The translations under genes and the position numbers were made by a program. Shown one piece after another: positions 1 through 9,220 of a DNA stretch of 64,000 nt; position 1 is the first letter of the stretch; each line of letters opens with the position of its first letter. The stretch comes from Edwardsiella hoshinae NBRC 105699 = ATCC 33379. GTDB lineage: Bacteria; Pseudomonadota; Gammaproteobacteria; Enterobacterales; Enterobacteriaceae. The notes under the pieces are model-generated. The model saw only the letters and a program-made list of their open reading frames with translations. It was not told the origin of the DNA and ran no database searches. The stretch spans positions 98,944 to 162,943 of the forward strand of contig NZ_BAUC01000020.1 in the NCBI RefSeq assembly GCF_000474215.1. The letters run 5' to 3'.

Positions 1-38
1 CCTGCCTGTCCGGGCGGCCACGCTGGCTGTCTGGCTTG

Positions 39-68
39 TTGACAGGCGTTTTGCATATTGACTATTTA
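39..68 (+). promoter_or_regulatory. Possible yebC promoter
   Basis: TTGACA at 39-44 is a perfect -35 hexamer, followed 18 bases later by TATTTA (63-68), a weak -10 with three of six consensus bases. It lies 30 bases upstream of yebC. In E. coli yebC is also transcribed with nudB, which would lie left of the window edge, so this may be only a secondary promoter. Confidence 0.3.
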
Positions 69-97
69 GGGCCTTTGCGCCTTTAGCGGAGATTTAT

Positions 98-844
98 ATG
101 GCAGGTCATAGTAAGTGGGCCAACACCAAACATCGTAAGGCTGCGCAGGATGCCAAGCGCGGTAAAATCTTTACCAAGATCATTCGCGAGCTGGTGACCG
201 CCGCCAAACTGGGCGGCGGCGATCCGGACGCTAACCCGCGTCTGCGTGCGGCCATCGATAAGGCCCTGTCCAACAACATGACCCGTGATACCCTGAATCG
301 CGCCATCGCCCGCGGCGTCGGCGGCGACGACGACGGTAACATGGAAACCATCATCTATGAAGGCTACGGCCCGGGCGGCACCGCCGTGATGGTCGAGTGC
401 CTGAGCGACAACCGTAACCGTACCGTTTCCGAAGTGCGTCATGCCTTCACCAAGTGTGGCGGTAACCTGGGCACCGACGGCTCCGTATCCTACCTGTTCA
501 CCAAGAAAGGGGTGATCTCTTACGCGCCGGGTCTGGATGAAGATGTGGTGATGGACGCCGCACTGGAAGCCGGTGCCGATGACGTGGTGACCTATGATGA
601 CGGCGCCATCGATGTCTACACCCCGTGGGAAACCTTCGGCCAGGTGAAAGATGCCCTGGATGCCGCTGGCCTGGTGGCCGAGTCGGCTGAAGTCTCCATG
701 ATCCCCTCAACCCAGGCGGATATGGATGCAGAGACTGCGCCGAAGCTGCTGCGCCTGATCGATATGCTGGAAGACTGCGACGATGTGCAGGAAGTGTATC
801 ACAACGGTGAAATCTCCGACGAGGTTGCGGCCACGCTGGAATGA
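98..844 (+). CDS. yebC: YebC/PmpR-family protein
   Basis: A 248-residue protein of the conserved YebC family, which covers transcriptional regulators and translation factors that act on stalled ribosomes. The N-terminus [20 protein letters not shown] is the family signature and the length is as expected (about 246). The ATG has a GGAG ribosome site seven bases upstream. The stop overlaps the ruvC start (ATGA at 841-844), so the two are translationally coupled. The conserved link to ruvC is seen across Gammaproteobacteria. Identity is secure; the exact biochemical role differs between published members of the family. Confidence 0.96.
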   Translation: MAGHSKWANTKHRKAAQDAKRGKIFTKIIRELVTAAKLGGGDPDANPRLRAAIDKALSNNMTRDTLNRAIARGVGGDDDGNMETIIYEGYGPGGTAVMVECLSDNRNRTVSEVRHAFTKCGGNLGTDGSVSYLFTKKGVISYAPGLDEDVVMDAALEAGADDVVTYDDGAIDVYTPWETFGQVKDALDAAGLVAESAEVSMIPSTQADMDAETAPKLLRLIDMLEDCDDVQEVYHNGEISDEVAATLE

Positions 845-1362
845 GTATCATCCTCGGGATTGACCCCGGCTCGCGTATCACCGGTTATGGCGTGATCCGT
901 CAGTGCGGGCGCCAGCTCGACTATCTCGGCAGCGGTTGCATTCGTACCGCTGTCGATGATCTGCCGACGCGCCTTAAGCTGGTCTATGCCGGTGTCAGCG
1001 AGATCATTACCCAGTTTAATCCCGACTACTTCGCCATCGAACAGGTGTTTATGGCGAAGAACGCCGACTCGGCGCTCAAACTGGGGCAGGCCCGCGGTGC
1101 CGCTATCGTGGCGGCAGTCAACCGTGATCTGCCGGTATTTGAGTATGCGGCGCGTCAGATCAAACAGACGGTGGTGGGCAATGGTGGGGCGGAGAAGGCC
1201 CAGGTGCAGCACATGGTGCGCTCGCTGCTCAAACTCCCCGCTAACCCGCAAGCCGACGCTGCCGACGCCTTGGCGGTGGCGATCACCCACTGCCATGTCA
1301 GCCAAAACGCGCTGCGTATCGGCGATGGGCGTCTTAATCTGGCGCGAGGCCGCCTACGCTGA
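841..1362 (+). CDS. ruvC: Holliday junction resolvase RuvC
   Basis: A 173-residue endonuclease that cuts Holliday junctions symmetrically after RuvAB branch migration. All four acidic catalytic residues are visible: Asp in GIDPGS near residue 8, Glu in FAIEQVF near 67, and two Asp in [12 protein letters not shown] near 139-142. Length equals the E. coli protein. It overlaps yebC by four bases. A LexA box and a hairpin with a T-run separate it from ruvA, so ruvC itself is probably outside the SOS unit, as in E. coli. The intervening yebB of E. coli is absent here. Confidence 0.98.
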   Translation: MSIILGIDPGSRITGYGVIRQCGRQLDYLGSGCIRTAVDDLPTRLKLVYAGVSEIITQFNPDYFAIEQVFMAKNADSALKLGQARGAAIVAAVNRDLPVFEYAARQIKQTVVGNGGAEKAQVQHMVRSLLKLPANPQADAADALAVAITHCHVSQNALRIGDGRLNLARGRLR

Positions 1363-1387
1363 GTGGGACAGAACGCGCTTTCTATCA

Positions 1388-1414
1388 GGCTGGATATTCA
1401 TCCAGCCTTTTTTA
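1388..1414 (+). terminator. Terminator hairpin overlapping the LexA box
   Basis: GGCTGGAT and ATCCAGCC form an eight-base-pair stem with a short loop, followed by TTTTTT. This is a standard Rho-independent terminator shape directly after ruvC. The stem contains the LexA operator of ruvAB. Confidence 0.6.
1390..1405 (+). promoter_or_regulatory. LexA box (SOS operator) of ruvAB
   Basis: CTGGATATTCATCCAG fits the CTG-N10-CAG LexA consensus. I recall a near-identical SOS box in front of E. coli ruvA. It sits 57 bases upstream of the ruvA start, with a TATAAG-like -10 just downstream near 1420. The same palindrome, extended by GG and CC, is followed by six T residues (1409-1414), so it can also form an intrinsic terminator hairpin at the end of ruvC. 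Confidence 0.85.
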
Positions 1415-1461
1415 TGGTATAAGCGGGGGAACTATTTGACTGAGACAGAGAGGAAGTGCGC

Positions 1462-2070
1462 GTGATTGGTCGCCTCAGAGGAGTGATTCTGGAAAAGCAG
1501 CCGCCGCAGGTATTGCTGGAGGTGTGCGGCGTGGGCTACGAAGTGCAGATGCCGATGACTTGCTTTTATGAGTTGCCGCAGCCCGGCAGCGAGGCGGTGA
1601 TTTTCACCCACTTCGTAGTGCGTGAGGATGCCCAACTGCTATATGGATTCAATAATAAGCAGGAGCGCGCGCTGTTCCGTGAGCTGATCAAGGTCAACGG
1701 CGTCGGGCCGAAGTTGGCGTTGGCGATCCTGTCGGGGATGTCGGCGCAGCAGTTCGTCACGGCGGTCGAACGTGAAGAAGTGGCTGCATTGGTCAAACTG
1801 CCTGGTGTCGGCAAGAAGACCGCCGAACGCCTAGTGGTCGAGATGAAAGATCGCTTCAAGGGGTTGAGCGGTGATCTGTTTAACCCCGCTGACGATATGC
1901 CACCGAGCGCCCAGCCACAGGTACAGGCCGATGCCGAGGGCGAGGCGGTGGCCGCGCTGATCGCCCTGGGCTATAAGCCGCAGGAGGCCAGTCGCCTGGT
2001 TAATCGGGTAGCCAGCGTTGGTGCGGACAGCGAAACCTTGATCCGCGACGCGTTGCGCGCGGCGCTATAA
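1462..2070 (+). CDS. ruvA: Holliday junction helicase subunit RuvA
   Basis: RuvA forms the tetramer that clamps the four-way junction and recruits RuvB rings. Visible parts: N-terminal OB domain (IGRLRG to about residue 60), helix-hairpin-helix motifs ([12 protein letters not shown] and [18 protein letters not shown]), and the C-terminal domain that touches RuvB ([18 protein letters not shown]). I chose the GTG at 1462 because it gives the family start (M/V)IGRLRG and a seven-base gap to AGGA; an in-frame GTG at 1456 would sit almost on the ribosome site. First gene of the LexA-controlled ruvAB unit. Confidence 0.97.
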   Translation: MIGRLRGVILEKQPPQVLLEVCGVGYEVQMPMTCFYELPQPGSEAVIFTHFVVREDAQLLYGFNNKQERALFRELIKVNGVGPKLALAILSGMSAQQFVTAVEREEVAALVKLPGVGKKTAERLVVEMKDRFKGLSGDLFNPADDMPPSAQPQVQADAEGEAVAALIALGYKPQEASRLVNRVASVGADSETLIRDALRAAL

Positions 2071-2088
2071 CCCTCTGGAGAGCGTGGG

Positions 2089-3093
2089 ATGATAGAAGCC
2101 GATCGTCTGATTTCTGCCGGTAGCCAGAGCGAGGAGGAGTTCCTCGATCGCGCCATTCGGCCAAAGACCCTGGCTGATTATGTCGGCCAGCCGCAGGTAC
2201 GCGAGCAGATGGAGATCTTCATTAAGGCGGCCAAGCTGCGTGGCGATGCGCTGGATCACCTGTTGATCTTCGGTCCGCCGGGGCTGGGTAAAACCACCCT
2301 GGCGAACATTGTCGCCAACGAGATGGGGGTTAATCTGCGCACCACCTCAGGGCCGGTGCTGGAGAAAGCAGGTGACCTGGCGGCGATGCTGACCAACCTG
2401 GAGCCGCATGATGTGCTGTTTATCGACGAGATCCACCGTCTCTCGCCGGTCGTTGAGGAGGTGCTCTATCCGGCGATGGAGGACTATCAACTGGACATCA
2501 TGATCGGTGAAGGGCCGGCGGCGCGCTCCATCAAGATCGACCTGCCTCCCTTTACTTTAGTCGGCGCCACTACGCGCGCCGGCTCGCTAACTTCGCCGTT
2601 GCGCGATCGTTTCGGCATTGTGCAACGCCTGGAGTTCTATCAGGTGGCCGATCTGCAACATATCGTCGGGCGTAGCGCCCAGTGTCTGGGGCTGTCGTTG
2701 ACGGAGGAGGGCGCGTTAGAGGTGGCGCGCCGTTCGCGCGGTACGCCGCGTATCGCCAATCGCTTGTTGCGCCGGGTGCGCGACTTCGCCGAGGTGTGTG
2801 CGGATGGTCACATCGATGGTGCGGTGGCGGCGCAGGCGCTAAATATGTTGGATGTCGATGCTGCTGGCTTCGATTATATGGATCGCAAGCTGCTGCTGGC
2901 GGTGATCGACAAGTTTATGGGCGGTCCGGTCGGCTTGGATAACTTGGCCGCGGCCATCGGTGAGGAGCGTGAGACCATCGAGGACGTGCTAGAGCCTTAC
3001 CTGATTCAGCAGGGCTTCATTCAGCGTACTCCACGCGGACGCATCGCGACCGGCCATGCCTACCGTCACTTCGGTATCGAGCGCCAGACGTGA
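2089..3093 (+). CDS. ruvB: Holliday junction helicase ATPase RuvB
   Basis: A 334-residue AAA+ motor that pulls DNA through the RuvA-bound junction. Walker A is GPPGLGKTT near residue 60-70, Walker B FIDEIHRL near 112, the arginine-finger region [13 protein letters not shown] near 165-177, and a C-terminal winged helix ends [14 protein letters not shown]. It follows ruvA after an 18-base gap with a GGAG-type ribosome site. A strong bidirectional terminator follows. Confidence 0.98.
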   Translation: MIEADRLISAGSQSEEEFLDRAIRPKTLADYVGQPQVREQMEIFIKAAKLRGDALDHLLIFGPPGLGKTTLANIVANEMGVNLRTTSGPVLEKAGDLAAMLTNLEPHDVLFIDEIHRLSPVVEEVLYPAMEDYQLDIMIGEGPAARSIKIDLPPFTLVGATTRAGSLTSPLRDRFGIVQRLEFYQVADLQHIVGRSAQCLGLSLTEEGALEVARRSRGTPRIANRLLRRVRDFAEVCADGHIDGAVAAQALNMLDVDAAGFDYMDRKLLLAVIDKFMGGPVGLDNLAAAIGEERETIEDVLEPYLIQQGFIQRTPRGRIATGHAYRHFGIERQT

Positions 3094-3110
3094 TAGCCTC
3101 GGCGTCGGGT

Positions 3111-3145
3111 AAAAAAAATCCCACAGCGTGCTGTGGGATTTTTTT
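3111..3145. terminator. Bidirectional terminator between ruvB and znuB
   Basis: ATCCCACAG (3118-3126) and CTGTGGGAT (3131-3139) form a nine-base-pair perfect stem with a four-base loop. An A-run lies on the left and a T-run on the right, so it can stop transcription of the convergent ruvB and znuB from both sides. Confidence 0.9.
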
Positions 3146-3166
3146 ATCCGCATGACGGGGACGGGA

Positions 3167-3952
3167 TCAGGCAGCTTGACGCCGTCCCAGACTCAGCATA
3201 AATAGGACGGCGGCACACAGCACCACCGATGGTCCGGCCGGGGTATCATACCAGGCGGAGAAGGCCAGACCGCCGCTGATGGCCAGCCAACCGACCAGTA
3301 CCGCGCCGGCGGCCATCTGCTCGGGGGTGCGCGCGAAGCGGCGTGCCGTCGCCGCCGGAATGATCAGCAGCGAGGTAATGATCAGCGCGCCGACAAACTT
3401 CATCGCCAGCCCGATGGTCAGGGCGGTAGTCAGCATCAGGAGTAATTTGCTGCGCCCCAGGGGGACGCCATCGACATAAGCCAGCTCTGGGCTGATGGTC
3501 ATCGATAGCAGGGCGCGCCATTGCCACAGCAGTAACGTCAGCACCAACACCACGCCGCCAGCGATCAACGCCACATCCGGGTAGGTAACCGCCAGTAGAT
3601 CGCCGAACAAGTAAGCCATCAGGTCGACGCGCACGTTAGACATCAACGCGACCACCACCAAGCCGAGGGAGAGGGCGCTGTGCGCCATGATGCCCAGCAG
3701 CGTATCGATGCCGAGCTGGGGACGGCGCTCTAGCCATACCAGGGCGCAGGCCAGTATCAGCGTCACGGCGATCACCGCGTAGAAGGGGTTGACGTCGAGC
3801 AGCAGGCCGAAGGCGACGCCGAGCAGCGAGGCATGCGCCAGGGTGTCGCCAAAGTAGGACATCCGGCGCCAGACGACAAATGAGCCCAGCGGCCCGGCTG
3901 CCAACGCTAACAGCGCACCGGCCAGCCAACCGGGTAACAGCAGTTCAATCAT
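3167..3952 (-). CDS. znuB: Zinc ABC transporter permease ZnuB
   Basis: A 261-residue membrane permease of the ZnuABC high-affinity zinc importer. It is hydrophobic throughout, with about eight membrane segments, and belongs to the ABC-3 family ([25 protein letters not shown] at the N-terminus, [23 protein letters not shown] in the core). Its start overlaps the end of znuC by eight bases, so the two are made together. Expression should follow Zur control at the shared znuA/znuC promoter region. Confidence 0.97.
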   Translation of the reverse strand: MIELLLPGWLAGALLALAAGPLGSFVVWRRMSYFGDTLAHASLLGVAFGLLLDVNPFYAVIAVTLILACALVWLERRPQLGIDTLLGIMAHSALSLGLVVVALMSNVRVDLMAYLFGDLLAVTYPDVALIAGGVVLVLTLLLWQWRALLSMTISPELAYVDGVPLGRSKLLLMLTTALTIGLAMKFVGALIITSLLIIPAATARRFARTPEQMAAGAVLVGWLAISGGLAFSAWYDTPAGPSVVLCAAVLFMLSLGRRQAA

Positions 3953-4721
3953 CAGCTTCTCCGCGACGGGGGTTGAGGATCACCTTGCCGCACAGATCGT
4001 GGCGGTGGTTATGGTGGTGCTGGTAAAGCGCCAACTGTTGCGCGCCACGATTACCGAACAGGGCGATAAACTGGGGGTGATTGGCCACGGCCTGCGGCGT
4101 TCCGGAGCAGCAGATGTGCTGATTCAGACACAGCACATCGTCAGTCTTGGCCATCACCAGATGCAGATCGTGGGAAACCATCAGCACCGCGCAATTCAGC
4201 TCACGGCGTAGACGATCGATCAGATCGTACAACGCCAACTGGCCGTTGACGTCGACGCCGGCGGTCGGCTCATCCAGCACCAGTAGATCCGGGGTATTGA
4301 GTAGGGCGCGTGCCAGCAGGACACGCTGGTTCTCGCCGCCGGAGAGCTTCTGCATCGGCTGTTTCAGCAAATGGGCAGCCTGCACCCGCTGCAACGCCGG
4401 CAACACATCCTGGCGTTTGACGCCGGGACGCAAGCGCATAAAGCGCTCCACCGTCAGCGGCAGAGTCGCGTCCAGATGCAGTTTCTGCGGTACATAGCCG
4501 ATGGTGAGTCCAGGGCGAGCGAGGCGCTCACCACGTGTTGGGACGACCAATCCCAGTACGACGCGCACCAGGGTGGATTTGCCGGCGCCATTGGGGCCGA
4601 GCAGGGTCAGGATGCGCCCACGCCGTAGCGTCAGGGAGACATCGTCCAGCACATCGCGGTTGCCGAAGCGGACGGCGATATGCTGGAGGGTGACCAGGGG
4701 ATGATTATCGGGTTGTGACAT
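3945..4721 (-). CDS. znuC: Zinc ABC transporter ATPase ZnuC
   Basis: The ATPase of the zinc importer. Walker A is [12 protein letters not shown], the signature is [15 protein letters not shown], and Walker B is [12 protein letters not shown]. The start at 4721 ([10 protein letters not shown]) gives 258 residues, close to the usual 251; the reading frame stays open to 4808, but that would run through the Zur operator and into znuA. The C-terminus is His-rich ([14 protein letters not shown]), which may bind zinc. Divergent from znuA. Confidence 0.96.
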   Translation of the reverse strand: MSQPDNHPLVTLQHIAVRFGNRDVLDDVSLTLRRGRILTLLGPNGAGKSTLVRVVLGLVVPTRGERLARPGLTIGYVPQKLHLDATLPLTVERFMRLRPGVKRQDVLPALQRVQAAHLLKQPMQKLSGGENQRVLLARALLNTPDLLVLDEPTAGVDVNGQLALYDLIDRLRRELNCAVLMVSHDLHLVMAKTDDVLCLNQHICCSGTPQAVANHPQFIALFGNRGAQQLALYQHHHNHRHDLCGKVILNPRRGEADD

Positions 4722-4746
4722 GGTTACGGCGTATTGCACTATAAAT

Positions 4747-4769
4747 GGAATGTTATAATATAACGTTTC
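4747..4769. promoter_or_regulatory. Zur operator between znuC and znuA
   Basis: A 23-base near-perfect palindrome with the core GTTATAATATAAC and flanks GAA/TTTC, matching the known Zur box of E. coli znuACB. It lies 25 bases upstream of znuC and 27 bases upstream of znuA, so zinc-loaded Zur would shut both divergent promoters. Confidence 0.92.
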
Positions 4770-4796
4770 TTCGTACGTTACCCAGGAAATTTTCTC

Positions 4797-5807
4797 ATGA
4801 TATCGCAAAACAATATAGTTAAACGCACCCTGATTGCTTCCGTGCTGTCGTTATGCGCGTGGGTTACTAGCGCGCAAGCCGATGTGGTTACTTCGATTCG
4901 TCCATTGGGCTTTATTGCCGCGGCGATCGCCGATGGGGTGATGCCGACCGAGGTGTTGCTGCCTGATGGCGCCTCTCCGCATGACTATGCGCTTAAACCA
5001 TCCGATATCAAACGATTGCGCGACGCCGACCTGGTGGTCTGGATAGGGCCAGAAATGGAGAGTTTTTTGGCAAAACCGACTCAACAGCTAGAAAATAACA
5101 AAAATCTTATTCTCAGTACGCTGCCGGGCGTGCGCAGTCAACTGATCGAGGGGGATGATGACGATGAGCATGATCATCATAGTAGTCAGAGTGAAAAGCA
5201 CGCGGAAAAGTCTGAATCTGTAGCGTCACATATTGTTACAAATGGCGTGCAGACTGGCTTAGCGGCCGATCATAATCATGATCATGGCCAATATAATATG
5301 CATATTTGGCTCTCTCCAGCCATAGCTAAACAGGTGGCTATCGCTATTCACGACCGATTAGTGCAACAAAGCCCACAAAATCGCGATAAACTGGATGTCA
5401 ACCTACGTAAATTCGAGCAACAACTCAAGCAGACGCAAACGAAAGTTGCTATGATGCTGCGGCCCGTGCAAGGTAAAGGTTATTTTGTCTTCCACGACGC
5501 CTATGGTTACTTCGAGAATGCTTTTGGCCTGACCCCGTTGGGGCATTTCACCGTCAATCCCGAGATCCAGCCTGGCGCACGGCGCTTACATCAAATTCGA
5601 ACACAGTTGGTTGAGCAAAAAGCGGTTTGCGTTTTTGCTGAGCCACAGTTCAGGCCAGCAGTCATCTCGGCGATTGCGCAGGGGACCCCTGTCCGGCAGG
5701 GTACACTTGATCCCCTGGGAAGCGCGATCCCACTGAGTGCGGACAGTTATCAGGTCTTCTTGACCACACTGGCGCATCAGTATTCTCGCTGCCTGAAGGG
5801 AGATTAA
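4797..5807 (+). CDS. znuA: Zinc-binding periplasmic protein ZnuA
   Basis: Periplasmic zinc receptor that hands Zn2+ to ZnuB. A signal peptide is clear ([20 protein letters not shown], cut before DVVTS). The metal-binding histidines expected for the family are in [17 protein letters not shown] and LGHFTVNPE. The charged His/Asp-rich loop (about residues 118-165, with DDDDEHDHH and DHNHDHG) is larger than in many relatives and more AT-rich in codon use than the rest of the gene; such loops vary between species. AGGAA lies ten bases before the ATG. The gene diverges from znuCB across the Zur box. Confidence 0.97.
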   Translation: MISQNNIVKRTLIASVLSLCAWVTSAQADVVTSIRPLGFIAAAIADGVMPTEVLLPDGASPHDYALKPSDIKRLRDADLVVWIGPEMESFLAKPTQQLENNKNLILSTLPGVRSQLIEGDDDDEHDHHSSQSEKHAEKSESVASHIVTNGVQTGLAADHNHDHGQYNMHIWLSPAIAKQVAIAIHDRLVQQSPQNRDKLDVNLRKFEQQLKQTQTKVAMMLRPVQGKGYFVFHDAYGYFENAFGLTPLGHFTVNPEIQPGARRLHQIRTQLVEQKAVCVFAEPQFRPAVISAIAQGTPVRQGTLDPLGSAIPLSADSYQVFLTTLAHQYSRCLKGD

Positions 5808-5819
5808 GAGGAAAACCGA

Positions 5820-7139
5820 GTGCAGCAGATAGCGCGTTCCATCGCTCAGGCATACAGTAATCTGCCCCGGCCCCACCGCGTCATGTTGGGGTCCCTGAGC
5901 GTCGTCACACTGGCTGTCGCCATCTGGCAGCCTTTTGTCTCGCATCCTCAATTGGCTGAAGGCGAGGTCGCAAAGCGTGTGCAGCTGGAGGTCCCGGCGC
6001 TCACGGCATTGACCCCTGAGGCCAGCGAGCCCCTCGATCAGCCGGCACCGGAAGACGACGTGCCCAAGGATGAGATCGATGACGGTAGCGACGACAGCAA
6101 CAGCCATGATTATGTCGTCTCCAGTGGCGACACCTTGGGTAGCATCTTGACCCAGTATGGGGTCGATATCGCCACCGTCTCGGCGCTGGCGAAGCAATAT
6201 CCGGCGTTACGTAACCTGAACGTCGGTCAGACGCTGACCTGGGAAATCAACGATGACGGCACACTACAGAAGCTGACCTGGGAGGTCTCGCGTCGTGAGA
6301 CGCGGGTCTACCAACTGAGCGATGGCCGCTATAAAGAGTCGGTAGAGAATCAGCAAGGGGAGTGGAAGAACCGGGTGATCACCGGCACGCTGAATGGCAG
6401 TTTCGTCACCAGCGCTCAAGCAGCCGGTTTGAATCGTAATGAAATCAATACGGTGATCAAGGCATTACAGTGGCAGATGGATTTCCGTAAGCTACAGAAA
6501 GGCGATCGTTTTGCGGTGCTGCTGTCACGCGAGATGTTGGATGGTAAGAGCGCCCAGAGCCAGATCCTTGGGGTGCGTCTGCGCAGTGGCGACAAAGACT
6601 ACTACGCCATTCGTGGCGATGATGGCAAATACTACGATCGGCAAGGGGCTGGCTTGGCCAAGGGATTTATGCGCTACCCGACCAGTAAGCACTTCCGCAT
6701 CAGCTCTAACTTTAACCCTCATCGACTTAATCCGGTGACGGGCCGCGTCGCTCCCCATAAGGGGGTCGATTTTGCCATGCCGGTCGGTACGCCGGTACTG
6801 GCAGTGGGGGACGGCGAGGTGGTGATCGCCAAGCGTAGCGGCGCCGCCGGTAACTACGTGGTGATCCGTCACGGTCGCCAATACACCACGCGCTTTATGC
6901 ACCTAAAAACCATCCTGGTGAAACCGGGGCAGAAGGTGAAACGGGGTGATCGCATCGCCTTGTCCGGTAACACAGGCCGTTCAACCGGCCCACATCTGCA
7001 TTACGAGTTCTGGGTCAACAACCAGGCGGTGAATCCGTTGACGGTGAAACTGCCGCGTTCCGATGCGTTGACCGGCAAAGAGCGACGAGCCTTCCTGGCG
7101 CAGGCGCGTGAAGTGGTGCCGCAGTTGCAACTGGACTGA
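5820..7139 (+). CDS. mepM: Murein DD-endopeptidase MepM
   Basis: Cleaves D-Ala-mDAP cross-links so new peptidoglycan strands can be inserted. A 439-residue protein with an N-terminal membrane anchor (about residues 20-40), an acidic linker (EDDVPKDEIDDGSDD), a LysM domain (HDYVVSSGDTLGSILTQYG), an OapA-like region, and a C-terminal M23 metallopeptidase domain with HKGVDFAMPVGTP (HxxxD) and HLHYEFWVN (HxH). GTG start with AGAGGA upstream. It follows znuA after 12 bases, as in E. coli, where the older name is yebA. Confidence 0.96.
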   Translation: MQQIARSIAQAYSNLPRPHRVMLGSLSVVTLAVAIWQPFVSHPQLAEGEVAKRVQLEVPALTALTPEASEPLDQPAPEDDVPKDEIDDGSDDSNSHDYVVSSGDTLGSILTQYGVDIATVSALAKQYPALRNLNVGQTLTWEINDDGTLQKLTWEVSRRETRVYQLSDGRYKESVENQQGEWKNRVITGTLNGSFVTSAQAAGLNRNEINTVIKALQWQMDFRKLQKGDRFAVLLSREMLDGKSAQSQILGVRLRSGDKDYYAIRGDDGKYYDRQGAGLAKGFMRYPTSKHFRISSNFNPHRLNPVTGRVAPHKGVDFAMPVGTPVLAVGDGEVVIAKRSGAAGNYVVIRHGRQYTTRFMHLKTILVKPGQKVKRGDRIALSGNTGRSTGPHLHYEFWVNNQAVNPLTVKLPRSDALTGKERRAFLAQAREVVPQLQLD

Positions 7140-7162
7140 GTGGTGCCGAGGCCCCGCGAGTC

Positions 7163-7187
7163 AAGCCCGCTTCGGCGGGCTTTTTGT
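7163..7187 (+). terminator. Terminator after mepM
   Basis: AAGCCCGC, TTCG loop, GCGGGCTT followed by a T-run. A UUCG-capped stem is a typical strong intrinsic terminator. Confidence 0.9.
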
Positions 7188-7331
7188 TGCGCGCCAACGC
7201 CGCGTTAGGCACAGGTCGGTGTGCACAGAGGATATCCCGGCAGACGGCAACAGTTTTTTTTTGCCGGCCAAATGATTACAATTTTCCGCCATCCGCCGCT
7301 TTACCGGCGCGCATCACAAAAGAGCCCATTG

Positions 7332-8294
7332 ATGGAAACAGAGACTAAATCGAGCGTTGAGTTTATCCCGCGTTTTCGCACCGCCTTCTTGCATCCCCGT
7401 TACTGGGGCGTCTGGCTAGGGATCGGCCTGATGGCCCTGATGGCCTACCTGCCGTTGCGCCTGCGCGACCGGATGATCGGCGCCGTCGGTCGGCTAGCCG
7501 GGCGTTTAGCCGCGGGCGCGCGGCGTCGGGCGCGCATCAATCTGATGCTCTGCTTTCCCCAGTGGAGTGAGCGCCAACGTGAGGCGACCATCGATACTAT
7601 GTTCGCTCGCGCCGGCCAGTCGATGTTGCTGATGGCCGAACTCACCCTGCGTGGCCCGCGTCGCCTGTTGCGTCATACCCATTGGCATGGCGTCGAGATT
7701 ATCGAGCGTGCCCATGAGCAAGGCGAGAATGTCATCTTCTTGGTGCCTCACGGTTGGGCGGTCGACTTGCCCGCGATGTTGTTGGCGGCGGGTGGCCAGC
7801 CGATGGCCGCCATGTTCCATAACCAGAAAAATCCCTTGGTCGATTACCTGTGGAACCGGGCTCGTCGTCGCTTCGGTGGCCGGCTGCACGCGCGCAATGA
7901 CGGTATTAAGCCGTTCATTAGCTCGGTGCGTAAGGGTTACTGGGGCTATTATCTGCCCGATCAAGACCACGGTGCCGAACACAGTGAGTTCGTCGATTTC
8001 TTCGCCACCTATAAGGCCACGCTGCCAGCTATCGGCCGGCTGATGAAGCTGTGCCGGGCGCGGATCATCCCGCTGTTTCCGGTGTATGATGGTGAGCGTA
8101 GCCGATTGGACATCTACTTGCGGCCGCCGATGGACGACATCGCAGGGCAAGATGATGCCTATATCGCCCGGCGAATGAATCAGGAGGTGGAGTTGCTGAT
8201 GGGGGAACACCCGGAGCAGTACACCTGGATCTTAAAACTGTTGAAGACCCGCCGGCCAGGGGAGATTGAACCTTACTGCCGTCAGGATCTGTAG
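7332..8294 (+). CDS. lpxM: Lipid A acyltransferase LpxM
   Basis: Adds the last secondary acyl chain (myristoyl in E. coli) to Kdo2-lipid A at the inner membrane. From the ATG at 7332 (METETKSSVEFIPRF) the protein has 320 residues, against 323 in E. coli. A membrane segment covers about residues 25-43 (YWGVWLGIGLMALMAYLPL) and the HxxxxD acyltransferase motif is HGWAVD. Upstream in-frame codons to 7221 read MHRGYPG and are not family-like. The neighbours mepM and pykA match the E. coli order. Confidence 0.95.
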   Translation: METETKSSVEFIPRFRTAFLHPRYWGVWLGIGLMALMAYLPLRLRDRMIGAVGRLAGRLAAGARRRARINLMLCFPQWSERQREATIDTMFARAGQSMLLMAELTLRGPRRLLRHTHWHGVEIIERAHEQGENVIFLVPHGWAVDLPAMLLAAGGQPMAAMFHNQKNPLVDYLWNRARRRFGGRLHARNDGIKPFISSVRKGYWGYYLPDQDHGAEHSEFVDFFATYKATLPAIGRLMKLCRARIIPLFPVYDGERSRLDIYLRPPMDDIAGQDDAYIARRMNQEVELLMGEHPEQYTWILKLLKTRRPGEIEPYCRQDL

Positions 8295-8357
8295 TCACGC
8301 CACGTCGGCATGTCCCAGGCGGCGCGTCCGACGAGCGTGAGAAGCGAAGGTAATCGG

Positions 8358-9158
8358 ATGAGTCTGGAGATTATTGCATTACTCTGCCTGTGTGGGGCGT
8401 TGACCAGCCTGCTTTCCGCGCTGTTCGGACTGGGGGGCGGCATCGTTTTGGTACCGGTGTTGCACGTGTTGTTTCCCGCGTGCGAGGTACAACTGCTCGC
8501 AGCCACCTCGTTGAGCGTGGTGATGCTGACGGCCTTGATCAATGTGTTGGCCTTTTGGCGCCAGCAGCTGCGGCCCGATCCACGGTTGTTGATCGGCTGG
8601 GCGTTAGCGGTGAGTGCGGGGATGCAACTGGGCGTACACATTAGCTTCCTGCTGCCGGGGCGGGCGATCCTCCTGATTTTTGCCGCCATCCTGTTATTGA
8701 TGGCCTGGCGCAACTTGCGCTGTGCTGCCCCCTCGGCGACGGCGGCGATGTCGCCGCCGCGTACCCGTAACTACGGTATTGCTCTGTGCCTGGCGGGAGG
8801 CACCGTCGCCGGTATCACCGGCTTGGGCGGCGGATCAGTATTAGCACCGTTATTGGCGTTACTGCCCTCGATCCCGCGCAAACGGATTGCGCTGTATTGC
8901 AACTGGTTGCTGCTGCTGGGTAGCGCGGTTACCGTCACCAGCTATCTGTTACGCACTCCACCGCTTGGTGCGGTCTTGCCAGGGGCCTGGCAGTTCGGTT
9001 ATGTCAACCTGAGTGTGGTGCTGCCGGTATTCGCCTGTGCGTTATTGACCCAGCCGTTGGCGATGCAATTGCGACGCCGGGTGAGCGAGACACATCAGCG
9101 CCAGGCATTCTCCGGGGTATTAGCGGGGATGGCGTTGTTTATTGTGGTGACGCTATAA
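8358..9158 (+). CDS. TauE/SafE-family membrane exporter
   Basis: A 266-residue integral membrane protein of the TSUP (TauE/SafE) family, which exports sulfite, organosulfonates or related anions. It carries the paired glycine-rich repeats FGLGGGIVLVPVL near the N-terminus and GLGGGSVLAPLLALLP in the second half, and about eight membrane segments. I use the ATG at 8358, which has AAGG upstream and gives a normal N-terminus. E. coli has no gene here between lpxM and pykA. The substrate cannot be told from sequence. Confidence 0.85.
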   Translation: MSLEIIALLCLCGALTSLLSALFGLGGGIVLVPVLHVLFPACEVQLLAATSLSVVMLTALINVLAFWRQQLRPDPRLLIGWALAVSAGMQLGVHISFLLPGRAILLIFAAILLLMAWRNLRCAAPSATAAMSPPRTRNYGIALCLAGGTVAGITGLGGGSVLAPLLALLPSIPRKRIALYCNWLLLLGSAVTVTSYLLRTPPLGAVLPGAWQFGYVNLSVVLPVFACALLTQPLAMQLRRRVSETHQRQAFSGVLAGMALFIVVTL

Positions 9159-9181
9159 GGTGTTAGCGCGGTTAGGGAGGC

Positions 9182-9214
9182 AAAAACGGGGACGCGGCGG
9201 CGTCCCCGTTGTGT
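9182..9214. terminator. Bidirectional terminator between the TauE-type gene and pykA
   Basis: AACGGGGACG (9185-9194), loop CGGCGG, CGTCCCCGTT (9201-9210) make a ten-base-pair perfect stem between two convergent genes, with A-rich and T-rich flanks. Confidence 0.85.
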
Positions 9215-9220
9215 TATTGC

